Below, piece by piece: positions 34,690 through 46,001 of a DNA stretch of 64,000 nucleotides. The stretch covers positions 12,981,001 through 13,045,000 of the forward strand of contig NC_088912.1 in NCBI RefSeq assembly GCF_963576675.1. The letters are read 5' to 3'. This DNA comes from Euphorbia lathyris. Taxonomy: Eukaryota > Streptophyta > Magnoliopsida > Malpighiales > Euphorbiaceae. The notes beneath the pieces were generated by a model, which saw only the letters and a list, made by a program, of their open reading frames with translations, was not told where the DNA came from and searched no databases. Each line of letters starts with the position of its first letter. Position 1 is the stretch's first letter. The position numbers were made by a program, and so were the translations under genes.

Positions 34690-35872
34690 GATTTAGATGA
34701 AGAAAATACAGTAGATGTGGATGAAGACATCACGTCCAATAACGACGCAGAAAATTCAAACAGTGATGTTCCAAATTCAGCAAGTTCCAGCTCTAACTCA
34801 CTCAATTCCAGCCCCAACAATACCTCTAATTCATCTCTCTCAATCAGAGAACGAAGAGCTCCTACCTACTTAGAAGATTACACAAGTGGAGAAGGATTCA
34901 CTGAAGATGAGGTACAAAACTTTGCTCTATGTATATCTGTTGATCCCATTTTCTATGAACAAGCAGCAAAATTGAAGAAATGGAGGGATGCAATGGATCT
35001 TGAAATCGAAGCAATAAAGAAAAATCAAACTTGGGAACTTGTAAAGGCTCCTTTGGAAGTGAAGGTGATAGGTGTCAAGTGGGTGTATCGAAGCAAGCTG
35101 AATGAAAATGGAGAGATTGACAAATGTAAAGCATGCCTCGTGGCAAAAGGGTATGCTCAAGAAAAGGGAATTGACTACAATGAGGTCTTTGCACCAGTAG
35201 CACGATGGGATACCATTCGCATGGTAATTGCAGTAGCAGCGACAAATGGTTGGAAGTTGTTTCAACTAGACGTTAAAAGCGCATTTCTGCACGGAGAACT
35301 CAAACAAGACGTCTACGTCGCTCAGCCACAAGGCTATGAAGTTAAGGGAGAGGAGAACAAAGTGTACAAACTAAACAAAGCTCTTTATGGCTTAAAGCAA
35401 GCTCCAAGGGCGTGGTTTAGTAGAATTGAAGGATACTTCGTCAAAGAAGGGTTCGAAAGAAGCTGTTGTGATCCTACCTTGTTTGTAAAACAGGAAAACA
35501 ACAAGATTCTAATTATAAGTCTCTATGTTGATGATCTTGTTGTTACAGGCAATGATTTGATTATGATACAAAATTTCAAAAACTCTATGAAGAAGGAGTT
35601 CGAGATGACTGATCTAGGAGAAATGAAGTATTTCTTGGGAGTGGAAGTTCATCAAGGAGTAAATGGCATTTTCATCAGCCAGAAGAAATATGCCAGTGAA
35701 ATGCTTGAAAAATTCGGGATGAAAGGGTGCAATGGAGTCGGAAATCCAATTGTTCTAGGAAACAAACTATCAAAGGAGGAGGAAGGCACTCAAGTAAATG
35801 GAACCTTGTTCAAGCAGATTGTTGGAAGCTTGCTATATATGACTGTCACAAGACCAGATTTGATGTACAGTG
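34690..35872 (+). pseudogene. Copia element 1: RT domain, left part
   Basis: Same frame as the upstream ORF. A Ser/Asn-rich linker leads to RT: NQTWELVKAP, KWVYRSKLNENG, the QLDVKSAFLHGEL motif, [14 protein letters not shown], and YVDD in SLYVDDLVVTGND. The frame runs to TRPDLMYSV at 35872, where the nested element interrupts it in the codon after AGT. The coding sequence resumes exactly at 47364 beyond the insertion and one copy of CAGTG. Confidence 0.9.
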
Positions 35873-37226
35873 TGTTGGTCCCTTGTAAGGTTGCAAATAT
35901 AGTTCCAAGGGGGGGGGGTTAGGAACTATTTGACCTTTTTAAAGAATTAGGGCAAACTTCTTTTTCTTAAGAAAATAGTATATGACAGCGGCGCTGAGTA
36001 ATCAGCAAGACACTGGCTTAGTCAATTGGTGACTAGGTCAGTTTCGTTGCTTAAGTCAGGAAATAGCACTTTGAGTCTATTCCTGAACTAAGTCGTTTGC
36101 AGCGCACAACTCAGCTTGACCTCTTTACTTGGTCAGTTTTTAGTTTATATTAAGCAAGCAATATATTAAGGAGTTAAGGGTTAGAAATACTTCACTCAGT
36201 GGAGTTATCCAGGTTCGGCTTCTTCTAAGCCTACGTCTTGTCCCCGGAACACGTTCCGAGCTTTCAAATTCACTACTGAGCTCTTTAAAGGTGGAGACTC
36301 AAAAAAACCTTTTACAAATCAGAAGCTGAGTATAACAAGAGTACCTTCCTCTATACCTCTACTCACTTCTATTCTAATTCACTAAGTACTAAAACCGAGT
36401 ACTCAGCTTCTCCTTTCTAATTCTAGAAATGATTAAGATTTGTCCTAAACAACAATTGCTAGAACACCTTAGATGATTGAAGATCAATCACTCTAGACTT
36501 TTACACAGATATGAAATTGTAGTGTAAGATTTGCTTTGCTTTTGGATGCAGAACTTTTGTATGCTTTTGGTCAGCGTAACGGCTTTATGCTCAAAGTTCT
36601 ATATGTGTAGTGAGGATTCTGAAAGCTTTATTTATAGAGAGCTGTGAGGGCATCTGGTTGTTTCGAATTTCGAAATAACCGTTGGAGGGAAACGGCTTCA
36701 TGTCGTTTTCACTCAGTCTGTTCAGCAGTTCTCTTAGCCAATCAGATTCCAGCATCTTCTGTTCTTCGGTCAGTATGGCAGTATGTTCCTCCAATTCAGG
36801 TAATGTCAAACAGACAGCTTCCTGCGTCTTCTGTTCTTTACTGAAAGAGGAAATACTTTGTCTGGAAGTTGCCTTGTGCTCAGCGGCTGTCTTATACATT
36901 TTGTCGAGACAGCTCAGCAGCTTCTTACCGAAGTTGTCTACGTGGATCTTCTGGATCCTTCTTTGCTCAGCTGCGTTTCAACACTCAACGGCAGCGTTTT
37001 GTAATACGCGGGCTGAGTGGTCTTGGCCTTGTTTGACTTGGGCTTTGACTTTTATATAGGGCTTGGGCCTTATGATCTTTATGTCTTATAACAATTATAA
37101 ACTCAACATTAAACAAACACATTAGTAACAATAAATCAAAGCATTTAGACTTAGTGTGTTACATAATATTTAATTGTACTTAAATAATTTTGTCAAATCA
37201 AAATCCTGTGGAAAGGTGTTTCAACA
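35873..37226 (-). repeat. 3' LTR of the SIRE-like element
   Basis: Begins (+ strand) TGTTGGTCCCTTG and ends GTGTTTCAACA. It has a run of ten G at 35909-35918. TATTTATA at 36629-36636 is the TATA box on the - strand. There is no real gene; short ORFs in it occur equally in the other LTR. Confidence 0.93.
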
Positions 37227-37227
37227 A

Positions 37228-37240
37228 ACTCCCCCATTTT
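37228..37240 (-). promoter_or_regulatory. Polypurine tract of the SIRE-like element
   Basis: On the - strand AAAATGGGGGAGT abuts the 3' LTR, the expected primer site for plus-strand synthesis. Confidence 0.8.
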
Positions 37241-37828
37241 GATGTTGGCAAAACTATTCAGCAAGGAACTCAGCATTGAGGTCCCCCATGACAGTTGACC
37301 TATTTGACTAAGTAAACTCCCCCGTCAGGGCTGAGCTACTGACTTAGTTTTATTCTAAACATTTTAAGGTTTAATTGAATAAGTCTAAGGTCAGTTTTCA
37401 AGTATAGGTCAGCTTATGTGATATATTCTATTTTACTCAGTCTTTAGCGGAAGATTTGTATAGTAAAAGAGCACTGAGTAATTAATTTGTTCAATTGTTC
37501 ATTTTAGACAAGTTCAAACATTGTTTTTAGGCAGCATACATTTAACAGGTATTCTACTCATTTACTGAGTTTAATTTGTACTTAGAAGATGCATTCATAA
37601 TACTTAGCATGGAAGGATAAATAACACAAGTTGAGTTAATAATGCAAGTATTGTATTAATAGCATAGAACAGTCAGCATATTTAAAATACTTAGCATGGA
37701 AGGATAAAAAACACAAGTTGAGTTAATAATGCAAGTATTGTATTAATAGCATAGAACAGTCAGCATACATAATACATATTACACGAAGAGAGAAATAAGC
37801 TAAGTGTAGACTAAGTTTTAATGGCTAT

Positions 37829-40613
37829 CTATTTCTTCTTCTTTTGCTGACTGTTGCCTTCAGCTTGAGTTCTTCGCTGATCTTTCTTCTCCCCCGTTTT
37901 GCCAGCACCGGGTGGAGGCAGCTTGAAGGAGTCCAAAAGAACAGCTCTGGAGAGCTCAGCAGAGAAGGTCTTCAATCGATCAGCACTTTCGTCTAACCCA
38001 TCAAAAATAGGAGCACCGTTGTTGAGGACATCAGGATGAATACCAATGTCAGCAGTGCTAAGCATACTGAGCACATAGGCTTGGCCTTTTCCCAGCCATG
38101 TGATTGTGTCTATTAGCGCAGCAAAGGAGTTGTGGAAGGTTTTGAGAAGTGAAGTATCATAGTGCTCGCGCTGAAGATTAGTGTGTCTAACATGGTCAAA
38201 TATCTTCTGGGAATTGGTCAGTATTTGATCCTGTTTGAGCTGGCCGGTGTCCATTTCTTCTTTATGCAGATTGAGTAGACGAACTGCTTCACTGAGTTGC
38301 TCCATCGAGCATTGAGATGTGTTTGCGAGCTGTGCATTGGTCTTGTTCTGTTCAGTATGAAGCTGAGCAAACAACATCTTTAACTCAGAGGAAGTGGCGA
38401 GATTTGGGTTCACAGCTGACAGATTCTGGATTTGGGAAGATAGAGAAGTAAGGCACTGTACCGTTGTCAGCTGGATCTCAGCCAGCTTAGCAATTAAATC
38501 CTGCCTAGCTTACTGTGCTTGTGAAGATAGTAAAGTACTCAGCAGATCTTTGATTTCCTTAACTTCATTGAGAAGGCTGAGTAGTTTCGACGTGTGAGAT
38601 GGCAGCAGCAGGAGGAGTGGAGTGCTAAATATCTCTAATCAGAGCCTGTACTGAGTCAATGATTCGTTGACTGGACTCAGTGACATTTACAGTGGCCTGA
38701 AAGATTGGATGGATAGTAGTTTGACCGGATAGAGAAGAAGTTGATGGGTCAGTGACTGGAGTTATTATTATGTTCTGCACATGTGTTGATTGTGTGGTTG
38801 TTGGGTCAGCAGGTACAGTCTCAGTTGTGCAGTCAGGTTGGATAGGGTCAGAACTGACTGGTACTGAGTTGTCTTCGAGATTTTGCTCGGTTTGGATTGG
38901 TGGGTTTGCAGAGATAGTTTGTTCGGCTTGTTCCTGAGTAGAAACAGAGGCTTGTTTTTCTGCTGCTGGTGAAGGCTGAGTAGATGGTGCAGAAGGATTT
39001 GGCTTTCGGAAGAATGTCATTTTGACCTTTGAAGGATCATTCACTGAGGCGCTGATCGGTTGGTCTAGGATGCCTGCCTTTACCAGTCTTCTTCTTATCT
39101 TCTGTACAAGAGGAGGCTCAGCTGGATTTACATTAGCTTGAGATGGAGAACCTTCTACATTCTGATCAGCAGTGTGCTGGTCAGTTTGCTCTTATTGTTG
39201 TTCAACTCCATCAGCTGACTCAGTGTGAGCTTGGTCAGCTTGATTGTCTGCACTAGCTGTCTCTTCAGAGTCAGCTTCTTCCTCTTGCTCTTGTGCATTC
39301 CCTTCATCCTCAGTATCATCGTTCTCAAGCTCTTCCTCGAGCTGAGAGACGAAATGTTCGTCTAGGTCCACTTCATCTTCCCGTTGCTCAGTTTCTTCAG
39401 CATGATGCTGAGCATAATGCGAGTCCGTGGTGACAACGAAGTCAAGTGGAAGGACATTGATGGGTGAAAGGGTAGAAGTCTTCTGCTTCTTTTGAGGAGG
39501 ATCAGTTGTATCCTCACTTGCAGGCTCATCTTGCCTGCTGCGTTTTTCGGCTGACTGCGTATGGTCTTAATTTGACTCAGCAGCCGATTTGGACTTCTTG
39601 GACTTAGGCTCAGCTTCCTTGGATGGGGTACCAGTAGGCTTCCTTTTTCGGATAGCTGGAACTTTTGTCCTTTTTCCTTTGGCTGGAACAATTACCTCAG
39701 CGGGTAGCTCTTCTTCAGCTTGCTCTTCTGGCTGCTCAATGAATTTTCCCTTCTTTAAAGGCTGATTGAACTTGAGAGCACGCAGTGATGCTGCTGTGAT
39801 CTCAGATCCCTTTACACAAGTTTCTCCTTGTAGGTCAACCTTATGGTCAACTAAGATCTTAGTGATCAGTGAGCCTAGCCTAAGATTATTTGTGCTGCGC
39901 AGGAATCCAGCTACTAGAAACACTAGCATGTTGATCGGCTTGTAGGTCAGCATGTGCCATATGAAGCACATCTCGAAGTGGGACGCTGAGCTGGTGCAGT
40001 TGACCTTCTGGTAGATCAGGTGGACCAGCAGGAAGTGGGCCATCTTCTGATGCTGACCCATAGACGAGCTGGATACTTCTCCAATGTACCCAGCAGGCTT
40101 ACAGAAGGTTTCATCATAATAGATGTCCTCCTGGTCACCATTCCTTCTTAACTCAGCACCTTCAGTCTTGAGGCTAAGTAGGGATCCCAAATAAGTTGGG
40201 TTGATGAAGATGGTCTTTCCCCTAACTTCAGTGACTAGATAGTCATGGTCTTTTGCATCAGCTTTGAGGTTATGGTAGAATTCCATAACCAAGTCAGGGT
40301 AGGTTGGGAACCGTAGGGAGAATAACTTAGTCCAGCCGTTGTTCTTGATCCAATCACAGAACGGTTGTTCTGAGTCGATGAAGGTCTGGGATACCCAGCG
40401 AGAAGGTTCCACTTTCCATTCTCGTACATTCTCGAATACTCGAATGTATTGTCTAGGTTTAGCTGGTTTCCCCTGAGTTTGAATGGCTTTTTCCTTGCCA
40501 TGACCAGCAGCTTTGGAGGGTGAAAGCTGAGTTGAGGGATTGTTGGTTGTTTGTTCATCGGTGGTGGTCTTGGAACGACCGGCACCGGAGATGTTGAAGG
40601 TGGCTTTAGTCAT
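37829..40613 (-). pseudogene. Env-like ORF of the SIRE-like element
   Basis: This is the ORF downstream of pol, in the place of the SIRE env-like gene. The ATG is at 40613 (MTKATFNISGAG). Residues 60-240 contain NNGWTKLFSLRFPTYPDLVM and a hydrophobic stretch (MLTYKPINMLVFLVAGFL). They resemble the env-like ORFs at 5462 and 7401. A Lys-rich basic part (RKRKPTGTPSKE) is followed by an acidic Glu-rich part, a Thr/Ser/Pro-rich part, and then a predicted coiled coil (AVRLLNLHKEEMDTGQ, near 38250). TAA stops lie at 39569-39567 and about 39194-39192, a TAG at 38627-38625, a frameshift between about 38625 and 38560, and a TAA near 38514. Read through these, it is about 925 codons. Whether it is a membrane or nuclear protein is unknown; no signal peptide is seen. 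Confidence 0.78.
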
Positions 40614-41050
40614 TTTGGGAGAGAAGTGTTGTGAATTTAGGACTTACGTTCTTAAGGAATTCTTAAGCTTTTGAAAGTTCAGTACGCGTAAAGAGAAAGT
40701 AGTGGGGAAATACCCACTATTTATAGACTTTACAATTAGGGTTTCCGTTTGAATTTAGGTCGGTTTTACCCATGGGTTGTCCAATCGGCAGAATTTCTGA
40801 CATTTATGACACTTTATGACATATACGGCGCATGCGTTGTACAGGTGTCATTACGCGTGCGTTTGTATTGAATGCTAATGATTACTTTTACTCAGCATTT
40901 GTTGTTACAAACGTTCCATATTCTGAGTAGTTAGTTACTCGGTCTGAGATAACTTACTCAGTGTGCATTAGTTACTTGGCATGTGATAATCTGTAAACAC
41001 TCAGCATGTTAACATTCAGCATGCATTATATCACATTTGTACTTATGAAT
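40614..41050 (-). other. Spacer between RNase H and env-like ORF
   Basis: Non-coding, rich in ACTCAG/CTGAGT words. It would be the leader of the env-like mRNA if a sub-genomic or spliced transcript exists. Confidence 0.5.
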
Positions 41051-42412
41051 TTAAGACAGTGGATTAAACATACTAATGGCTTCTCTCAGTATGCTGAATT
41101 GCTCTCGTGCTAGAGGCTTTGTAAAGATATCAGCAAGCTGCTCATCTGTTGGCACATAGGTCAGCTTGATTTCTTCCTTGAGTACATGATCTCTGATGAA
41201 GTGATGTCTTATGCTGACATGCTTCATCCTGCTGTGCTGGATTGGGTTCTTTGAGAGGTCAATTGCACTTTTGTTGTCGCATGTAACTTCAATTGTCTTT
41301 GTTTGAACACCATAATCTTCAAGTTGTTGCTTAATCCATAGGACTTGAGCAACACAGCTTCCAGCAACAATGTACTCAGCTTTAGTGGTAGACAGGGCTA
41401 CTGACGCCTGCTTCTTGCTGAACCAAGATACAAGACAGCTTCCTAAGAAATGGCATCCTCCAGAGGTGCTTTTTCTTTGCAGCTTGTCCCGTCCATAGTC
41501 AGCGTCAGTGTATCCGATGAGTGTAAAGTCATGAGTATTTGGATACCACAAGCCTGCATTCACTGAGCTTTGCAAATATCTAAGGATCCTTTTTACAGCT
41601 ATGTAATGGGATTCCTTAGGGTTAGCCTGATATCTGGCACAATAACATACTGAGAACTGAATGTCCGGCCTACTTGCTGTTAAGTAAAGTAAAGAGCCAA
41701 TCATACCTCGGTACAACTTGCTGTCTACTGACTTACCATTTTCATCAGCGCAGAGGACAGTGTCAGTGCCCATAGGACTGGATATTGGCTTGCAGTGTTC
41801 TAGTTCATATTTCTTCAATATCTCCTTGGCATATTTGGTTTGACTGATGAAGATGCCATTCTTTCCTTGTTTGATTTGAAGTCCAAGGAAGAAGTTGAGT
41901 TCTCCCATCATTGACATTTCGAACTCAGTCTGCATTTGCTTACTAAATTCCTTTCATATAGATTCATTAGTAGCACCAAATATAATGTCATCTACATATA
42001 TTTGAGCCAGCAGGGTATCTTTACCCTTTCTCTTAATGAATAAGGTTGTATCAGCTTGACCCCTGACATAGTTTCTAGTCAGTAAGAAGTTGGTCAGCCT
42101 CTCATAGCAAGCACGTGGTGCTTGCTTGAGGCCATACAGAGCCTTTTTGAGTTTATAAACGTGGTTTGGGAACTTAGGATCCTCAAACCCTGGAGGCTGA
42201 TTGACATAGACTTCCTCGTTTATCACTCTATTAAGAAATGCACTCTTAACATCCATTTGAAACAGTTTAAAATTCATATAAGATGCATATGCACATAAAA
42301 TCCTAATTGCTTCTACCCTTGCCACTGGGGCAAAGGTCTCACCGTAGTCAATACCTTCTTGCTGACTGTAGCCCTGAGCTACAAGTCTTGCTTTGTTTCT
42401 GACCACGTTTCC
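41051..42412 (-). pseudogene. SIRE-like RT and RNase H
   Basis: RT blocks in order on the - strand: [52 protein letters not shown] and YVDD in [20 protein letters not shown] at about 41951-41953 follows NESI; the frame then continues with KEFSKQMQTEFEMSMM. RNase H shows YTDADYGRDKLQRKSTSG, ALSTTKAEYIVAGSC (Thr-Lys where Thr-Glu is usual, a changed catalytic Glu) and TDEQLADIFTKPL. The stop is at 41051. In front, a TAG at 42413-42415 separates it from the integrase part in the same frame. Confidence 0.88.
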
Positions 42413-44190
42413 CTATTCATCCAGCTTGTTCCTGAAGACCCATCTTGTTCCAATGGTCTTTTGGCTCCTTGGATGTGGCACTAGCTCCCATACATTATTC
42501 CTCCTGAATTGGTCGAGTTCCTCTTGCATGGCATTCATCCAGAATTCGTCATGCTCAGCTTCAGCAAAGTTCTTCGGCTCCTGAACTGAGACGAAGGCTA
42601 CATTGCCGAGATACTTCGTGAGTTGATTCCTTGTCATCAGGATATTTCCAGCTGAGTCAAGAATTGCATTTTCTGAATGCCCTCTTGGGACTCTTATCTC
42701 CTTGGGTAGATTCGTGTCTTGTTCAATTCGTGTTTCAACATTCTCTGCAGAGGTAGATTGGTCAGTGAAAATAATTTTAGGTTCACTCTTACTCTTGGTC
42801 AGCCGTTTTGTGAAGGACTCAGTAGCTGGTTCTTGATCAGCAGGTGCTGAGTTTGGTTCATCTTCTATCAGCGGCTGGTATCTTCCTGCAGGGTCAGTTT
42901 CATCGAATTGCACATGTATAGACTCTTCTAATACTTGGGTTCTCTTATTAAAAACTCTGTATGCTTTGCTGTTTGTTGAGTAGCCTAGAAAGATAGCCTC
43001 ATCAGCTTTTGAATCAAATTTGGCTAAGCTATCTTTGGTATTTAAAATGAAACATCTACAGCCAAAGGCACGAAAGTATCCAATATTGGGCTTTCGTCCT
43101 TTCCAAAGTTCATAAGGGGTTTTCTTAAGTATAGGTCTAACTAGAGCCCTATTGAGAATATAGCATGCTGTGTTAACAGCTTCTCCCCAAAAATACTTTG
43201 GAAGCCTATGCTCATCCAGCATTGTCTTGGCTATTTCAACCAGAGTTCTGTTCTTCCTTTCTACAACCCCATTTTGCTGAGGTGTTCTAGGAGCAGAAAA
43301 ATTGTGGTCAATGCCGCTGGCTTCACAGAATTCAACAAACTTTTGGTTTTTGAATTCTCCACCGTTATCACTACGGATATGAGCTAATTTTAGGTCTTTT
43401 TAATTTTCAATTTTTCTAACCAAATTTGAAAATGTCTCAAAGGTCTCATCCTTGCTGGTCAACAAGATAACCCACGTATACCGAGAGAAGTCATCTACAA
43501 TGACCAGGGAAAATCTTCTTCCACCCAGACTCAGCGGCTGGACTGGACCAAAGAGATCCAAGTGTAGTAACTCTAACGGATGTTTAGTTGAGACAATGTT
43601 TTTACTATGAAAAGATTGTTTGGTTTGTTTTCCAGCTTGGCAAGCGTGGCATAGTTGATCTTTTTGAAATTTAAGTTCAGGCAGTCCCTCAACCAATTGC
43701 TTTCTTGCTAATTTGGCCAGGAGGTCCATGCTTACATGACCAAGTCTCCTGTGCCATAGCCAGGAATTTTCTTCCTTTGTGACTAAGCATACAGTTTTTG
43801 AAAATTTCTTTTCTAGGTTCAGCATAAAGACGTTATCTATCCGAGGGGCAGTTAAAATCAGCTCATTTGTTTTTCCCTCATATATTTTACATCCAGTATA
43901 ATCAAATATAACTTTTCTCCCATTGTCACATAGCTGAGCTACGCTGAGTAAGTTATATTTGAGTCCGCTGACTAGGGAGACAGATTCAATAGTGGGATTA
44001 CCTCCAATGGTGCCTGATCCTACTATCTTACCCTTTCTGTTGTCTCCAAAACTTACGCTTCCTCCTCGTTTACATTCAAACGTGATGAACTGAGCTTCAT
44101 CACCCGTCATATGCCTTGAGCATGCGCTGTCAATATACCACATTTTTGACTTCTCGGCACATCTCAGGCTTACCTGCATTGTGATCAGTT
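42413..44190 (-). pseudogene. SIRE-like protease and integrase
   Basis: Protease has the intact catalytic MWYIDSACSRHMTG motif near 44150. The pre-integrase domain follows with WLWHRRLGHVS and CHACQAGKQTK. Integrase DDE residues are in LHLDLFGPVQ, IRSDNGGEF and PQQNGVVERKNRT, with the FLGYSTNSKAYRV block after. A TAA at 43402-43400 cuts the frame just before the second catalytic Asp; the reading frame resumes unchanged. It ends at the TAG at 42415-42413, in the linker before RT. All parts share one frame, so this was a single pol ORF with point mutations only. Confidence 0.88.
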
Positions 44191-45939
44191 TCCTTTAGGT
44201 ACCCAATTCTTTTTGGGTCCTGGCTTGTTAGGTTCAACAGGTAAAACATCATATTTTATTTTGTGGCGAGATATATTGACAGTATGGCCACTTTTTCCAC
44301 AGAAGTCACAACTGACCTTCTATTTAGGATTCTTTACTGACTTGTCAGCACCCCAGTGCTGAGCGTGCCAGCATACCTTAGTGGTGTGTCCTAACTTCCC
44401 ACAAAAGTCACACTGGACTCTACGCTGGGGATTTCGTCTCTGCTGAGTACCTTGGTACTGAGTACCTTGATACTGAGTTCTCAGAGGAGAATTGTTTTTG
44501 TTTGGAACCTTTAATTGGTTCTGGATGGTTGTGACGTCCTTCCTCAGTTTCTTTGAAACTGACTGGACTTCAGAGACAGACTCATGAATGACTTTCATAT
44601 TTTCATGTAGAACTGAGTTGTCCTGAAGAAGGTATCTAAGGTCACTTAGTTTGACCTCTTCTACTTCATCACAGCGCCGGCTGAGTGCTTTAATCTTCTT
44701 GTTACACTTTTTGACAAGTGTATAGAGATCACTCAGGGCATTACCCATTTCATTTCTGAGTTGAGAGAGTGAGATTACCTCATTAGATTGCTCTTCATTA
44801 TCTGACTCATCAGATTGGTCAGCATGCTCAGAAATGCACGGCTCAGCAAGTTCGTCAGCCATGAAGCATATCTTCGCTGACTCTGTGGCCTCAGCTTCAG
44901 TTGATGACGAATCATCACTGTCACTCCAGGTTGCCACCATTGCCTTCTTGCCATTCTTTTTGTCTTTCCTCAGCGCTGGGCAGCTTGACTTGATGTGGCC
45001 AGTTTGATGGCACTCAAAGCATGTAATGGGCTTTGAGCTGTCCTTTTTGTATTTGCTGTCGCTTGAGTCAGCCTTATACTTATCAAACTTTCTATAAGGC
45101 TTTTTGGAGTATTTGTCATTTCTTTTGAACAACCTCTTCATTTTTCTTGTGAACATAGCCATCTCCTCATCGTCAGTTGAGCCATCATCAGTTGAGTCAA
45201 CTTTCATGACAAGTGACTTTTGCTTCTTGTCTTCGGATTTTTCCTTCACCTCGAAATTCTTCATAGATATCTCATGGGTCATCAGTGAGCCGATGAGTTC
45301 ATCATATTTGTAGGTGGTTAAATCCCGAGCTTCTTCAACGGCTGTCTTCTTGGCTTGCCAGTCTTTAGGAAGACTCCTGAGTATCTTTTTGACTTGTTCT
45401 TCCTCAGTGAAGAGTTTTCCAAGTCTTTTGAGCTCATTTATGATGTTGGTGAATCTTGCATTCATTTCAGAAATCCCCTCATCATTATTCATTTCGAACA
45501 GCTCGTACAGTCTCATCTGCTGGTTCACCTTGGACTCCTTCACCTTGTTGGTTCCTTCGTAGGTGACCTCCAGCTTCTTCCAGATCTCCTGTGCTGACTC
45601 ACAACCTGATATTTTATTGTATTCTGCAGCATCCAGCGCACAGTGAAGCATATTTATAGCCGAAGCATGATTTTGTAGCTTCTTGAGATCATCCTCTGTC
45701 CATTCAACCTCAGCTTTTAAAACTGACTGGCCAGCAACAACTTTCACAGGTACAAACGGGCCTTGGACTATAGATAGCCAGGCACTCATGTTTGTAGCTT
45801 GAATGAAGTTCTTCATCCTATTCTTCCAAAAGGTATAGTTTGATCGGAAGAATAGGGGAGGCCTAATAATGGACAGCCCCTCAGGTAATATCTGAGTTGT
45901 CTGGTTTCCAGGGAGAAACCGAGTGCTGTTTTCGCCCAT
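44191..45939 (-). pseudogene. SIRE-like gag with three zinc-knuckle motifs
   Basis: The ATG is at 45939 (MGENSTRFLPGNQ). Residues 25-230 are the DUF4219/UBN2 gag capsid region (NYTFWKNRMKNFIQA, EARDLTTYKYDELIGSLM). A zinc knuckle CFECHQTGHIKSSC lies near 44980, a coiled-coil region from about 44820 to 44540, then QCDFCGKLGHTTKVC near 44405. A TAG at 44322-44320 interrupts, and the same frame then gives a third knuckle in which the last Cys is Ser (CDFCGKSGHTVNIS). One extra base near 44195 shifts into the pol frame. Two near-identical C-terminal knuckles suggest an internal duplication. A short QYQGTQYQGTQ repeat is also present. Confidence 0.88.
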
Positions 45940-45987
45940 GGTATGGATCAACTCAAGGTTGTTAGACCTTTAGCAATGAGCTTTTTA

Positions 45988-45999
45988 GCTCTGATACCA
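45988..45999 (-). promoter_or_regulatory. Primer-binding site of the SIRE-like element
   Basis: The complement reads TGGTATCAGAGC, two bases from the 5' LTR: initiator tRNA-Met priming, the same as for the host element. Confidence 0.92.
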
Positions 46000-46001
46000 C
46001 T

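Noticed and set aside
36591..37059. ORFs of 102 and 125 codons on opposite strands in the SIRE LTR, repeated at 46723-47191
   Set aside because: They recur only because the LTR is duplicated, overlap each other on both strands and match no protein pattern.
37829..45600. Many + strand ORFs of 60-82 codons inside the SIRE-like element
   Set aside because: They are shadows of the well-supported minus-strand gag, pol and env-like frames.
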